DNA from: Nectonema munidae
Taxonomy: Eukaryota; Nematomorpha; Nectonematoida; Nectonematidae
DNA length: 64,000 nucleotides
Assembly: GCA_030549495.1 (NCBI GenBank)
Contig: JAUIRK010000959.1
Span: 1 to 64,000, forward strand
Direction of reading: 5' to 3'
Shown here: positions 28,735 through 40,034 of the stretch, piece after piece
How the letters are laid out: the number at the start of each line of letters is the position of its first letter
Position numbering within the stretch: position 1 is the first letter of the stretch
Made by a program: the position numbers and the translations under genes
The notes under the pieces: model-generated
The model's input: only the letters and a program-made list of their open reading frames with translations
Databases searched by the model: none
What the model was told of the DNA's origin: nothing

Positions 28735-29438
28735 ATTGAAAATTATAAAGTTACAAGCAAAATGTTTATTTTTTAAAACAACACAAATTTTCAACTCCAA
28801 GAGTCTTTCTCAAGTGCGTGTAAATGTATAAATGAAGGATAGAAGGAGAGTCGGTGGCTTGTTGAGTGAGATTAAGTGTCATTGATCTTTTACTGTTCTT
28901 TGACTGGCTGTGAGAGAGATTATGTTCATGATGAAGATAAAGAGTAACATATACGAATGGTTTAATAAGCTAGATTTATAGATAGTAAATGATTGTGTGG
29001 AACAAGTACATGTATGCATGTTAATGATATATATGCGAACAATATAATATATATATGTGAACAAGTATAAATATAATATTCAATATATTCAATTCTAAAC
29101 GGTTGAATAGATTAAATTGAAGATAGTAAAAGATTGTATTTATATATAGAGTAAATGTATGTTACCATATTTCTAAGTAGTGATACAGAAGATATGAATA
29201 TGAAATAGAATTAAACATATGTACATGAAATTTACTCGGCTTTTACGAGATGCAGCGTTACAATAGTCCTATTCGTAACCCGGGAACTATACAGGTTTCA
29301 GTACATATAGTACATAGAAAAAAAAAAAAAAAAAATGAATCAATCGTTAAAATATTAGTGCATAAATTGTGTATTCATTACTGGATTCATTTTTGATATT
29401 AAAATTTCTTCTTTTACAATTCTCTCATTGTCATTACA
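28735..29438 (-). repeat. PLE left inverted arm
   Basis: This arm is the reverse complement of 30,951-31,646. It begins ATTGAAAATTATAAAG and ends inside the reverse-complemented coding tail. It contains an A19 run (about 29,318-29,336) and two short hairpins, GTTAC/GTAAC at 29,257-29,279 and CTCG/CGAG at about 29,236-29,249. No independent gene is present; the open frame at 28,879-29,064 is incidental. Confidence 0.92.
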
Positions 29439-31032
29439 GTCTTATGAAGGTTGAAAATAAATGTAATAAAGTTATTTCTAACTTGAAGGAATCACTTGTT
29501 TTGAATAATCACATAGCCCACAAACTTATAACACGTCATTCACATCCAGCAAGTATATACCTCCTACCTAAGACACATAAAGAAGGTGATAAAATAAAAT
29601 TTAGAAATATTTGTAATGCAATAAACACTCCTACAGAAAAAATTTCTTGGTTACTCAATAAAGTATTTTCTCAACTACTTGATTTTGTACCCAGTTACAT
29701 ATCTAATAATATTGACTGCATGAATATAATAAATAAAAGCCTACCTGAAGACATGACTAAATGAGAAATAGTCACATTTGACATAATTAACTTATACGGC
29801 TCTATACCCCTTAATGACGCTGTAGAAGTTGTTATGATGAAGCTAAATACTCATATCAAAGAAATTAACATGTTTGGGATTAGATTAGTGCATATTATGA
29901 ATTATTAGAAATTGCTTTGTTCAACAATATTATTTGGTACAATGACTACTTTTACTTACAGAAGAAAGGACTACCTATGGGAGGAAGAGCTTCTCCTATA
30001 ATTGCAATACTTTACATTGATTATTTTGAAACTAATTTTATTTACACTAGATTTCCTAGCTTAGTTTGGGTCCGCTATATTGATGACGTTCTAGCTTGCT
30101 TTGATAAAAATACAAATATTGATGAAGTTTTTGAATATATGAATAGCCTTGATTTGAATATTAAATACACATTGGATTATAATACTGAAAGCTGTATTCC
30201 ATATTTGGATGTTTTATTTCAAACTCAAGGTAATAAACTGTTGACCAACACCTTTAGAAAGAAAACAGACAAAGGAATCACTATTGATTTTAAATCTGCA
30301 CATTCTTTGAAAGTTAAGCAAGCTCTTATTACAAGTGAATTATATCGAACTGATAGACTTTGTAATACATCTCAAAATATAAGAATTGAACATAACTTTA
30401 TAAAAAACAAATTTAGGAATAATAATTTTCCTACAAGTTTCATTAATCATTCCTTCACTTCTTACATAGAAAATAAGAATAAAGAACCTATTGAATTCAT
30501 CAGATATTTGTTTTTTCCCTACAAAAGAAACAGAAATGCTTTAATACTCAAAATTCCATATATTAATGAATATCTGAACAGATACGTGAGAAAACTTTTT
30601 ATAAAAGAAAATATAGATGTGAAGATATTGAACACAACTAATAAAAACTTACACACCATACTTAGACCAAGAAATAAACAACCAAATAATCATAGATGTG
30701 ATGATAAATGTAGTATAATAGAAGGAATGTGTAGCAATTTTAATGTTATATATAGAATTACATGCAAGATATGTCTAGAATATTATATAGGTGAAACCAG
30801 TAGACCAGTAATATTTAGACTTAGAGAGCATATCAGTAATATTAAACACAATAAAACTAGTTCTCCACTTGGATTTCATTTTACTACTCATCAAAGAAAC
30901 ATTAATTTTAATAATTCTAACATCCAACTGATTATATTAGAAAAATGCTTTAATGACAATGAGAGAATTGTAAAAGAAGAAATTTTAATATCAAATATGA
31001 ATCCAGTAATGAATACAAAATTTATGCACTAA
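29439..31032 (+). pseudogene. PLE reverse transcriptase with GIY-YIG endonuclease
   Basis: The first part (to about 29,900) has the PLE-type reverse transcriptase start: YLLPKTHKEG, then the motif-A-like TFDIINLYGSIPL. An open 371-codon frame (29,917-31,032) carries motif B (GLPMGGRASP, residues 18-27) and motif C (YIDD, residues 54-57). Near the end come a small Cys/His cluster (HRCDDKC, residues 259-265) and a GIY-YIG endonuclease (VIYRITCKIC, YYIGETSRP, RLREHI, residues about 277-306). That RT-plus-GIY-YIG order is diagnostic of Penelope/Poseidon-type elements, in which the endonuclease nicks the target and the RT primes from it. The N-terminal part of the protein is absent, and the frame between the two parts is interrupted by about two breaks, so this copy cannot make the full protein. 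Confidence 0.93.
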
Positions 31033-31646
31033 TATTTTAACGATTGATTCATACTTTTTTTTTCTATATACTATATGTACTGAAACCTGTATAGTTCCCG
31101 GGTTACGAATAGGACTATTGTAACGCTGCATCTCGTAAAAGCCGAGTAAATTGCATGTACATATGTTTAATTCTATTTCATATTTATATCTTCTGTATCA
31201 CTACTTAGAAATATGGTAACATACATTTACTCTATATATAAATACAATCTTTTACTATCTTCAATTTAATCTATTCAACCGTTTAGAATTGAATATATTG
31301 AATATTATATTTATACTTGTTCACATATATATTATATTGTTCGCATATATATCATTAACATACATACATGTACTTGTTCCACACAATCATTTACTATCTA
31401 TAAATCTAGCTTATTAAACCATTCGCATATGTTACTCTTTATCTTCATCATGAACAACATAATCTCTCTCACAGCCAGTCAAAGAACCGTAAAAGATCAA
31501 TGACACTTAATCTCACTCAACAAGCCACTGACTCTCCTTCTATCCTTCATTTATACATTTACACGCACTTGAGAAAGACTCTTGGAGTCGAAAATTTGTG
31601 CTGTTTTTAAAATAAACATTTTGCTTGTAACTTTATAATTTTCAAT
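30951..31646 (+). repeat. PLE right arm (3' end and 3' flank region)
   Basis: This is the forward arm of the inverted pair. It contains the last roughly 27 codons of the RT/endonuclease frame, its stop at 31,030-31,032, and about 610 bp of non-coding tail. It ends TTTATAATTTTCAAT at 31,646. The reverse complement of the whole arm is at 28,735-29,438. Confidence 0.92.
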
Positions 31647-32122
31647 AAATCTGAAAGATTCTAGTCAAAAAATTCCATAAAAATTGTTTAATGTTTCAAA
31701 ATTTTATTTAAAATAATAATATTGTTAAATCATAGTTAATCTGTTCATTACATCGATTAAATTATTTATTCACTAACCAATATAATGTTAGAAAATAGCA
31801 TTTAAAAATAAGGTCATGAAATTTAGAAATTATCAATGAGTTATAATCACAACAAATATTATTAGATAAGAAAAAAGATAGTATTTAATATTAAAAGTTA
31901 TTTTGAAAGTCTTACTAATTTTGAAATTCCGATTATAAACGAAGGAGCATTTAAATTTTAGTTGAATTGTTAAGTTTGTATAAAAATGCCTGAAAAAATC
32001 AAAAAACTTGAAAAAAACATTATTAATTAGTATTAAAAAAAATTGAAGCAAAGAAAATTCTTGGAATTAAATGAATATTAGTTTTAAAGTATTATTTAAC
32101 ATATAAGATTAAAATTATGTGT
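31647..32122. other. AT-rich spacer, nothing recognised
   Basis: AT-rich sequence between the PLE and the LINE fragment. A 72-codon minus-strand frame (31,833-32,051) is rich in Phe/Ile/Asn and looks like a by-product of base composition. Confidence 0.6.
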
Positions 32123-32737
32123 TTAAAAAAAGGTTTTCTTGAGGTTGGCACTAAAAAATTGAGGTTGGCGCAAATTAGTCACGCCCATGGTAATGTCATT
32201 GTGGGATTGATATATTTTGTCTAGGTGTTTTCGTTGAAAAGTTGGTGATGTATTAGAATCAGCTATAGTGAGGTTATGGGCAGAAAGGAAATTGAGGGTT
32301 TGCAAACCACGAAGATTTTGTTTTGTATCCCATAAATATGAGCGTGCATTTAGCTCTGTAGAAATAATGAGGAAAAAACTTTTATTAATGTGGTTTTTTA
32401 TTTGGGTTAATACGTTATCAAAACGATAGGGAATGGGATGTAAAGAAGAGGATTGTGAGTAAAGAGAACAGAAGATTAGTGGCGTAGTGGTGGAGTGGAT
32501 AAGAGTGAAGAATTGGTATAATGGTGTATTTAGAATGGAGGTTTTTATTATGATGCAAGCGGAGTAATCGTCTAAAGGGGGTATGTGTATGAGTTTGTAT
32601 TGGTCAAGCAGGTGAGGCATGCGTGTGTAGGGTTCGTTGATGGATATTACATCGTATTGTTGGGAAAGAATTATATTAATAAGGTTATCCCATGCGGTTT
32701 TAGAATGATTTAAATTGATGTGCAGAAAATTTAACAT
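32123..32737 (-). pseudogene. LINE ORF2 start: AP-endonuclease domain (R1/Jockey type)
   Basis: This frame opens at an ATG (32,735-32,737) with LNFLHINLNHSKTAWDNL, the typical start of the apurinic-endonuclease domain of R1/Jockey-group LINE ORF2 proteins. ISINEPYTR follows, then ELNARSYLWD (the DFNA-type metal-binding position, here Glu for Asp) and RGLQTLNFL. About 190 residues are open, then similarity stops with a short unrelated tail. No reverse transcriptase follows. The endonuclease would nick target DNA for reverse transcription. It lies 31 bp downstream of the remnant of ORF1. Loss of the 3' part is unusual, because LINE copies normally lose the 5' part. A later deletion is the simplest explanation. 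Confidence 0.85.
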
Positions 32738-32768
32738 GTGTAATTATCTATAGTTTTAATGTGTTGCG

Positions 32769-33800
32769 CTAGAATTGAGTTACTGTGATTGATATAAAAA
32801 CTGCATGTTTTAGATGTTGCAATATGTGGTAGTTTGCAATTGATAAATGTGGTCTTGGTTGAGTCGTTTGAGAGTGTACAAGATGTCCTCGGTTGCCGCA
32901 GTGAGCGCAGTTTGGGGATGAGGCATTACATTTTTGTTTTAAGTGGCCATATTTAAGACAATTTTCACATTGTTTTATTCTGGGTTTAAAAAGATTTACG
33001 GTTAACAAATTATATCCTAGGAATACTTTTGGTTGATTGCGGAGATATTGAAATAGTTCAGGATTGTTTGGCTCAATTAGTACAGTGTAGGAGAAGGTTC
33101 CTTCCTTGCCTAGTTGGATAGGGTTTACTAATTTTCCCATACTTTTGGGGTTTTCGTTTTGTTTTTCTAATGTGGCTGTAAGATCATTAATATTAATGTC
33201 TTTAGGTATACCTCTTAGAATAAATTTGGGTATTGGAGTTGGTATGTCACAAACGTTGACGCTGTTTTTAAGAGGGAGGATTTAGCTGCTGCTTTTTGTT
33301 GTAAATTTTTAAATTGAAAGTAGATGGTGCCTGTATGTGAGGATCTGGTTTTAGTGATAGAGGGGGAGTTATTTTTGGTTTCAAGACCTTTAATAACTTG
33401 TTGGCGGTGAATAGCTTTTTCTTTCTGATATGATATTGTTGGGTGGCGAGATTTTTAGAGTAAGGTTAGGTTCTAGATGTTTTTTGATCAAGTGGGTGTT
33501 GGTACTTTTCGTATTGGGTGTAGATGTTGGGGCTGGTATTATTTTCTGTTGGGAGGACGATACTGGTTAGGATTTATTACTAGCGTTAGCATAAGATTCT
33601 TGTAATGTTGTTGGTTCTAATATAGGACTTTCAAAAGTTTTAATGTAATGTAAAGCTATATTGTATTTAAGATCATTGAACAATATTTGGTCACTTGGGA
33701 AGAAAGAGGTTTTAGCAATAAAATCATTGAATAGATTATTCAAAGTTTCGGTCTTTTTTTTCGGTTGATCGGATTCCGAGCGTGCCCTTTTGTTGGACAT
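32769..33800 (-). pseudogene. LINE ORF1 (CCHC nucleic-acid-binding protein), broken
   Basis: ORF1 of the same minus-strand LINE. It starts at 33,800 with MSNKRARSES and reaches QESYANASNKS, the SYA-type motif common before the RNA-binding part. After a disrupted stretch, a frame from about 33,250 to 32,769 reads PKFILRGIPKDI (a PRE_C2HC/RRM-like start) and ends in two zinc knuckles: CENCLKYGHLKQKC is complete, and CAHCGNRGH lacks its last Cys. This protein coats LINE RNA. At least two frame breaks lie between the N-terminal segment and the knuckles. The family is R1/Jockey-like; the exact clade needs the missing RT. Confidence 0.85.
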
Positions 33801-34840
33801 GTTTGTTAATTTCCTAGAGGTAATGTAAATAGAAAGGTTATTATGTTTGTATACGAATTGTTATATTTGTTCTGAATATAGTATTAAAGATAAATAATCA
33901 AAAATTGTCCTGAAATTCTTCTAGAAACAATTTGAAGACTTAAAAAAATGATCCAAACAACCAAATAAAAAATCAAGTTTTTATTTTAATGTTTTAAATT
34001 TTTTAATTTTTTATAAATCAATTTCAGTTTTATGTTGAAGAACAATTCTTTTATGTTTAATTAACATATTTTGTGAATATTTAAATTTGTTTCCATTTGT
34101 TAGCGTGTATTTGGGTATATTTGGGTAAAAAGTCTCACCCTTATTAATCTACCTCCTATACAAACTTTTCCTTTCAACTCAAGTGTTTGTTTTGTAGAAC
34201 TTTCCTAAATATTTCTGTTTCTTCAAGATTGAAAAAATATTTAGGTCAATACCCTTTGATTAGATTTGATAACAAAGATGATTTCCAATCAGATTACATT
34301 TGATCTAACTGAAGCTGCTTCTGCAAAAATTGTTTAAAATATATATTGTGTCTAGTTTTTCATGATGATATCCAAGAAGATGAACATTACTATTGTATTT
34401 TTAACTTTTTTTCCAAAGTCTAAAGTCTTATTCTATAGAATCAATGGGTTAAAAGGTAAAATTTTGAGATCTTACATCAACAAACCAACACTATTTTTCT
34501 AATATACACACGTTCGTATCTTTTAAGTGTTTACTTTTTAATTATTTTTCATTAAAATTGAAAAAAATAATATTTAAGTAAATTATATTTTATATTTTAT
34601 GAATGGATAAAAATACTATTGAGTTTTAAAATTTCAACAATATTTTTCAAGTCCTATCATGGTGTTACGTAATTTGGTGTCATAACTTTCATTTCTACTT
34701 TACTAAACCTATTTTAACTTATTTCTTATCCCTTTTTTCTCCTTTATCTTCTCTTTCTTTCTTTTCCTACATTTTGTGCTCACTCTCAAGTAATATAAGT
34801 TTTTCTTTTTTACTTTGTTCTTTCACTCTCCTACCTTTCA
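33801..34840. other. Spacer between two head-to-head LINE 5' halves
   Basis: No coding signal on either strand. 34,690-34,830 on the plus strand is a pyrimidine-rich tract (CTCCTTTATCTTCTCTTTC type) directly upstream of the second LINE ORF1 and may be its 5' untranslated region. Confidence 0.5.
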
Positions 34841-35828
34841 ATGTGAGACCTAGTATCCCCTACTGCGAAAAGAGCTAAAACAGATTCGATTCTTGAATCT
34901 GATATAGTGATATCTTTAAATTTAATTGAATATAAGTATTCTCATCTGAATAATGTTAAATGCATAGAATTCCTAACCTTAATTAAGAATATCTTTGCAG
35001 ATATGAAAGATGTTATTATTTATAAACTTGTTAGCAAACTGGTTTGTACGACCACTGAACATTATATGTATCAAACTAATCTCACGTACGCCCAAGTAGC
35101 TTCATCTGAGAAACCAAAGCCTCCTTTTTTCAATCCAGCGAATTGTGTTGGTCAAAACTAACAGAACAAATCCTGACAGATTTAAGGTTAGAAATAAAAG
35201 AAAAAATTGTATCAGTAATTCTACCAAATACTAACAAAGTTCAATTAAAAAGTATAAAAGTTAATCAGAAGGGTACTGCAACAATTAACCATGAGAATAG
35301 GAATGACAAAGATGTTACCGCTACATTATTAAAAGAAACTATCGAACTTATTGAGATTAAACAATTCAAACCTAGATTTATTATTAAAACATACCTAAGC
35401 AGACTGAAATATCTAATTCCATTAATACATGCAACTACAGTGTTGCCAAATTAGGGGGAATTGGTATAATTAAAGTAATTCAAACAAAACATAAATTCTT
35501 TAATATAGCGATCATCGAGCCTATGAGTCAAGGTGTTGCTAAGTATCTTTCAACATCACACACAATTTTTTGAAGGTACTCAGCAGCTCTTCCAATCGAA
35601 CTTTGTATCAAGAAAGTACTCTTGTGTAGGAAATGCGGTAAATTTGGAGACAGCTCAACCTATTGTTTCTCTAAAAATCCGAGATACCTTACTAGTGGTA
35701 ACCTAGGTCACGATAGTAATGTATGTACCTCGAATAAGGTTTTTTGCATTATGGTGATCACCTGTTCACTGATCTTAAATGCCCAATTTATATCAAGAAG
35801 GTTGATAATCAAAGAAATTTTGCCTTAA
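34841..35828 (+). pseudogene. Second LINE ORF1 (CCHC protein), strongly decayed
   Basis: A plus-strand ORF1 remnant of the same general type as the one at 33.8 kb but of a different family. In one frame it reads PTAKRAKTDSILESD and reaches NLTYAQVASSE at about 35,078-35,110. The ATG at 34,841 is followed at once by a stop. A shifted frame (35,143-35,454) gives the middle domain (TDLRLEIKEKIVSVIL). 35,616-35,760 holds worn zinc knuckles (CRKCGKFGDSSTYC, GNLGHDSNVC). Several frame breaks are evident, and no ORF2 is found downstream. Confidence 0.75.
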
Positions 35829-36699
35829 ACTCGTTAAATCATTCATTGAAACCGACTGATGGCTGTTTCAATTTTACACATAGATCTGAGAAAATAATTA
35901 ATTTTTCAAAATTTTTTTAAAAAAAGTACTTGGTTATAATCGATCTTTTAACAAATTTTAATATATTTTTGTAGGGGCTCACAAAAATTTTAGTTATAAG
36001 CGAAATTCGTAATATCCACATTCTTTATAAATGAAATCTACTGTATTTATTATTATAAATTTTTTTTAGGATTTTTCTCCTCTGGCACTCTAAGTTTTTA
36101 ACATTGAATGGGCGTTTCGTAAAAAACATCCAATTATTTTTTGATAAATTTTTGTAAAACAAAATTTTATAATTTCAAATTTTTTTTACATTTCACTTGA
36201 AGATCATGATAAAAACCTAAAACTTACTTTATTGCAATTTAGTATATACTAATCATAACTAGCATAAGGCCTGTAATTTCTTCATACCTTATATATTTAT
36301 TTTTCAACTAAAATTATATTAGAGTTTCAATAGAAATTGGTTTCTACAATCAGTCAACTGATTTTCTTAATGAAAAAATTCTCTATGCTTTGCCTTATGT
36401 CCATGGGTTCAAAAAATATATATATTTTTATAAATTTTCAATAACTGAAAAGTTCTCAAAGCATCAAAAAAACTGTTTATTTTTCATTTGTTTTTATTCA
36501 AAAAATTTTTCAAACACAGAAATTGATCAAATAGTTTAGAATAATCTATTTTAACATTTTTTCAATTAAAAAGTTTATATACTTCTCAATATTCTTCAAT
36601 ATTCCACGTTTAATGTCATTCATTTAAAAATTGAAAACTTATTAGTAAAAGATACTCAAACTGATTATGTTTGGATAACGAAGTCTTACTTATGTAAAA
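35829..36699. other. AT-rich spacer, nothing recognised
   Basis: No coding or repeat signature was found between the decayed LINE ORF1 and the decayed piggyBac copy. Long A/T runs dominate. Confidence 0.5.
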
Positions 36700-37382
36700 A
36701 CTTAGAATTTATCTGAAAATGTTGTGTTAGAGTTATCCAATGGTCTCAAAGGTCTTTTGATAACTATTTTACTTTTTTTTTACTTGTTCAAAAGTTACTT
36801 TAAAAAAACATAACATCATTGGTTTACTGAGAAAAAATAAAACATCTATACCTGAAAACTTTGCTTTTGCCAAAGGAAGAACTTAATTTAGCTTTGTTTT
36901 TATTTTATAAAAATGCTACAATACTATCTTATATGCATAAAAAATATAAGACTGTTACTTCAAAGTACATATCATGATGGAAAAGAGATTGATGACTACA
37001 AAAAAGTTCCATTGATGATAAATTATTATAATAGAACAAAAGAGGGAGTGGTAAACAGTGTCAAGAAAGACTAATAGATGGACAATGGCTGTCTTTTTCA
37101 ATATATCTGCCTTCAATTCTTATATTTTATTTACAGAGATCACAAATAAATATGTAAAGAAAATTGCCCTCATATAAGAAGACCTTTTCTAGATGTTTTA
37201 AGAAAAACAGCTTGTTAACTCACACATTGAAAGAAGAAAAACTTTGCCCAGAAATCCTAAAGCAAAATGATATAGGTTTTTATCTCTGTGAAAAAACCGA
37301 CAATAAGTTTGATTCAATGTGTTACATATGTGAAAAATTTGTTTGCATAATGCATCATAACAAAGTTGACAAAACTTGTTGA
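36700..37382 (+). pseudogene. piggyBac transposase, 3' half, heavily decayed
   Basis: Pieces of a piggyBac transposase can be followed in order on the plus strand. VVLELSNGL is at about 36,721. HHWFT near 36,815 stands where the family has DNWFT (the second catalytic Asp is lost). YHDGKEID and YYNRTKEGV sit near 36,970-37,060, where YNxxKxGVD holds the third catalytic Asp. RWTMAVFFNI is at 37,077-37,106. A Cys/His-rich tail ends CYICEKFVCIMHHNK at about 37,320-37,365. Many stops and shifts separate these pieces. The C-terminal zinc-binding tail is the only long open stretch. The wording is closer to the PGBD4-like branch than to the copy at 40 kb, so this looks like a separate, older family. 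Confidence 0.8.
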
Positions 37383-38569
37383 TTTTCTATTATTTTTTTG
37401 TATTTTTAAAATAATAAAGCTCAGTACTGAACTAAAATTTGTGTTTTTCATCAATGGGCCCATTTGGAGCCGAAGGGGAAATATGATGCCAAAATTTTGT
37501 GGGTAATAAGGGCTAAGTCTAGCCTGGCTAGATGTTTTTGCCTATAATAAAAAACCTTCAATAAGAATATTAGGAAATATTTCCTCAATAGCACTGAAAA
37601 GCTTCAAAATCAAAAATGATAGAAATAGGTTTCATATGATTTGTCTTCTTTTCCTTAACATTTTTTTGTATGTCGTACGTTATTTGTTGGCAAAAGAGCA
37701 TCAGGATTGAATGAACTCCTAAATATTCTTTTTGCTAAAATTACTAAAACTTGAGAAAAAAGTCTTGCCGATATAGCAAAGTAAACGTGCTATCCGCATA
37801 TCACACATCAGAATTTACTAAGTGTTGAAGCCAGAGTTTTGGAGCCGGACAAAAATTAATATCCGGTTTAAACCTGGAGCACGCTCTATCACATATTAAA
37901 AAGTTTTCTTCTACTCTAGAGTGAGGAGGGAAATATGGAAGTACGCGTTCTACCCATTGTTTTTCTTGTAGCATTTACATTGGGAATAAAGGCAAGGCCG
38001 GATTGAGATATTTTCGATTAAAAAGTGCAACTTAAGAAGCTTCATGGGAATGCTGGTTTACCTATTTCAACTTTTTGCCAAGTTTTGTATAAATCTTTGC
38101 TTTATAGCAATTTTTTGTTCCTATCGTCACAACTTTAAATTCTTGTCAAGCAGAGGAAACATTTATCAACAAGATTTTCTTTACAACGTTTAGCTAGTGA
38201 CATTTAAAATTTAGAGCTGCTTCAGGCACATAAAATTGCTCAACAATGGTCTTCAAGTTGAAACTTTTGCTTCAAAGCAACATCACTAGTATTTGATTTA
38301 TTTTTTTGATAATCAAATATTGGGAAAAATATTAATTGAACATTCTAAAACTTGGAAGGCTTTCAAGAGTTTAAATTGATATAAACCAATCAAAAGTTCC
38401 TACCTTATTTTTTCAATTATTTTATGTGAACCTAAAAGATTCGATGGCTATGCCCAAAATGAATTTTTAAAATATGTCTATTTTCTAATCGAGCAGATAA
38501 CGTGCAAAAGTTAGGTTAATGCCTCAAAACAATGTCGATGAGATCATTGTCGTGGATATGGGAGTGGCA
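37383..38569. other. Non-coding spacer, possibly piggyBac 3' region
   Basis: No gene was recognised. The first part probably includes the 3' untranslated region and terminal sequence of the decayed piggyBac, but I could not place a convincing GGGTTAA terminus. Confidence 0.4.
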
Positions 38570-38990
38570 TTAACCCATTTTGGACTAGCGATTCACATTT
38601 GAATCAGTAAAAAATATAGCTTTTTGGACCAGCGATTCAAATGTGATACGTTAAGTTAAATTGATATAAAATTATAATTGATTACAAAAATGTTATGAAA
38701 GTTAATTAGTTAGTTTTTAAACAGGTTTTCCCGTGTTCCTCCATAAAAAATTCTCCTTTTAAAAAATTTTCTCTCATTATTTTTATTATTTGAAATGTGT
38801 GAAAAATAATTTATTCCCACTAACACAACTTATCATATCATTAATACTCTTCCATCATAATTTTTTTTCTCATCATGCGTAAAGAGGGTATAGGAAGCCA
38901 TACATGCACTTTCAAGTCATATATGTTATGATTAATGTATTTTGTCTCAATGTTTTAGTTGATGTATCACATATGAATCGCTAGTCTTTT
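38570..38990. repeat. Candidate piggyBac-type MITE or end region with TTAA and repeated GACYAGCGATTCA
   Basis: It starts with TTAACCCATTTTGGACTAG, the layout of a piggyBac terminus (TTAA target plus CCC). TTTTGGAC(T/C)AGCGATTCA occurs twice in direct orientation (about 38,579 and 38,624). A 23-bp near-perfect inverted copy of the second (GTATCACATATGAATCGC and on) is at about 38,965-38,988. The right TTAA is not evident. A related GACCAGCGCATCATATAG word lies at about 42,264, beyond the piggyBac gene at 40.0-41.6 kb. The block may therefore be that element's left end rather than a separate MITE. Confidence 0.5.
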
Positions 38991-39448
38991 CGCAGAATTC
39001 ATACTCTTTGCTTTCACTCTTTAAAACATCATAATCTTCATCATTTTCCATAACATTTGTGCTCTACTTCACTTTAGCAGCTCTTCTTCATATTTACGGA
39101 TCTTCTTAATAGCTTTTAAACCTATTAATAATTTATTACAAGATGGAAAAGGTATTTTTCAACTATCAACCCTACTTTTCAAACCTTGAAAAAAGGATAA
39201 TTGTTCATTCAAAAACATATAATATAAATTTTTAGCATGGTTTTTATTCGACAATATTTTTATCCTTTAGAAATTTAATACTTCAGCAAAACTTTTAACT
39301 TTATCAAATTTCATTAACGATAAAACTTAAAAGGTTTAGTTTTGTGGTATTATTATTGATAAAGCACATAAGCATAGCTGACAGATTATGAATTATTGGC
39401 GAAAATAGAATTTGAACTTTCATAAGCTGGTTCATGGACTAATTCATA

Positions 39449-39612
39449 GTCAAAACGACCAAAACTAAAACGTCCGAAAATCAAAACTTCTGAAGACCAA
39501 TTGCTCCAAAACCTCTAATCTTAACCCTAACTCTAACTTTGAAAACATTACAACCCTTTACCTACCCATAATACTAACCCTTTAAGCTTTTTGGTTTTCG
39601 GACGTTTTGACC
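39449..39612. repeat. Short element with inverted ends (GTCAAAACG...CGTTTTGAC)
   Basis: The left end holds GTCAAAACGACC and AAAACGTCCGAAAATC (39,449-39,482). The right end holds GGTTTTCGGACGTTTTGACC (39,593-39,612), the inverse of both. The 164-bp block contains TTAACCCTAACTCTAAC, which resembles telomere repeats but is only two imperfect units. A small foldback MITE is the likely explanation; no target duplication was found. Confidence 0.5.
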
Positions 39613-39667
39613 AGGCACCTCATGGCCTACTCCAGAAGTGTCCAACAAGCTGCTCTTATACTTTATA

Positions 39668-39720
39668 CAGGGGCGGTCCACTTCGGGTGAACATTTTGTG
39701 GGGCTGCATTTTTTTTCGTA
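39668..39720 (+). mobile_element. Possible hAT left terminus
   Basis: CAGGGGCGGTCCACTTCGGG is a typical hAT-type terminal sequence. The preceding 8 bp (ACTTTATA) are not repeated after any CCCCTG-like end downstream, so the right end and identity stay open. It would be a solo end or a truncated MITE. Confidence 0.3.
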
Positions 39721-40034
39721 AAGTTACTATAATTTACCCTATATTTGTCATCGCTTAACCCTTATCGCATGGACTTAAATTTTTAGTAGGTTTTGATATT
39801 TTGTTATAAACACGACAAATTTTCCGATTTCTCCTGGTGGCATATTTGCTAGCTACACCTCTGGGTCTAACAAAAAGTACACTGAAATATTTAAATATTT
39901 TTTCTGAAGTTTAGTTATTTTAATTTAAAAAAACTTAATTTTGCTGAAGTATTAATGTTTGAAAAGTAGGGTAACTTTGTTGGGGATTGTTTTTTAAATG
40001 AGTAATATTTTAGAGTTTTAAAATCTCAGATATA

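Larger units (their letters stand above)
28735..31646 (+). mobile_element. Penelope-like retroelement with inverted terminal arms
   Basis: A plus-strand Penelope-like element (PLE) flanked by two long inverted arms, 28,735-29,438 and 30,951-31,646. The arms are nearly identical apart from an A19 versus T9 run and scattered substitutions. The left arm is an inverted copy of the element's own 3' end and includes the reverse complement of the last roughly 27 codons of the coding region. The forward copy is 5'-truncated where it meets the inverted copy (about 29,438). Such tail-containing inverted partial copies are known for Penelope-type elements. High arm identity suggests a fairly recent insertion. 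Target duplications are not clear; ATAAATCTGAA occurs at 28,679 and 31,645, but the first lies about 45 bp outside the left arm. Confidence 0.93.

Noticed and set aside
28735-31646. Hammerhead ribozyme in the Penelope arms
   Set aside because: I looked for the CTGANGA and GAAA core on both strands of the arms. ATGATGA near 28,931 lacks the needed C and partner stems.
39524-39541. Telomere-like repeat (TTAACCCTAACTCTAAC)
   Set aside because: Only two imperfect units inside a short inverted-repeat block, so no interstitial telomere.
39668-39860. Complete hAT MITE from CAGGGGCGG to CACCTCTG
   Set aside because: The 8 bp flanking the two candidate ends differ (ACTTTATA versus GGTCTAAC), so only a possible left end is reported.
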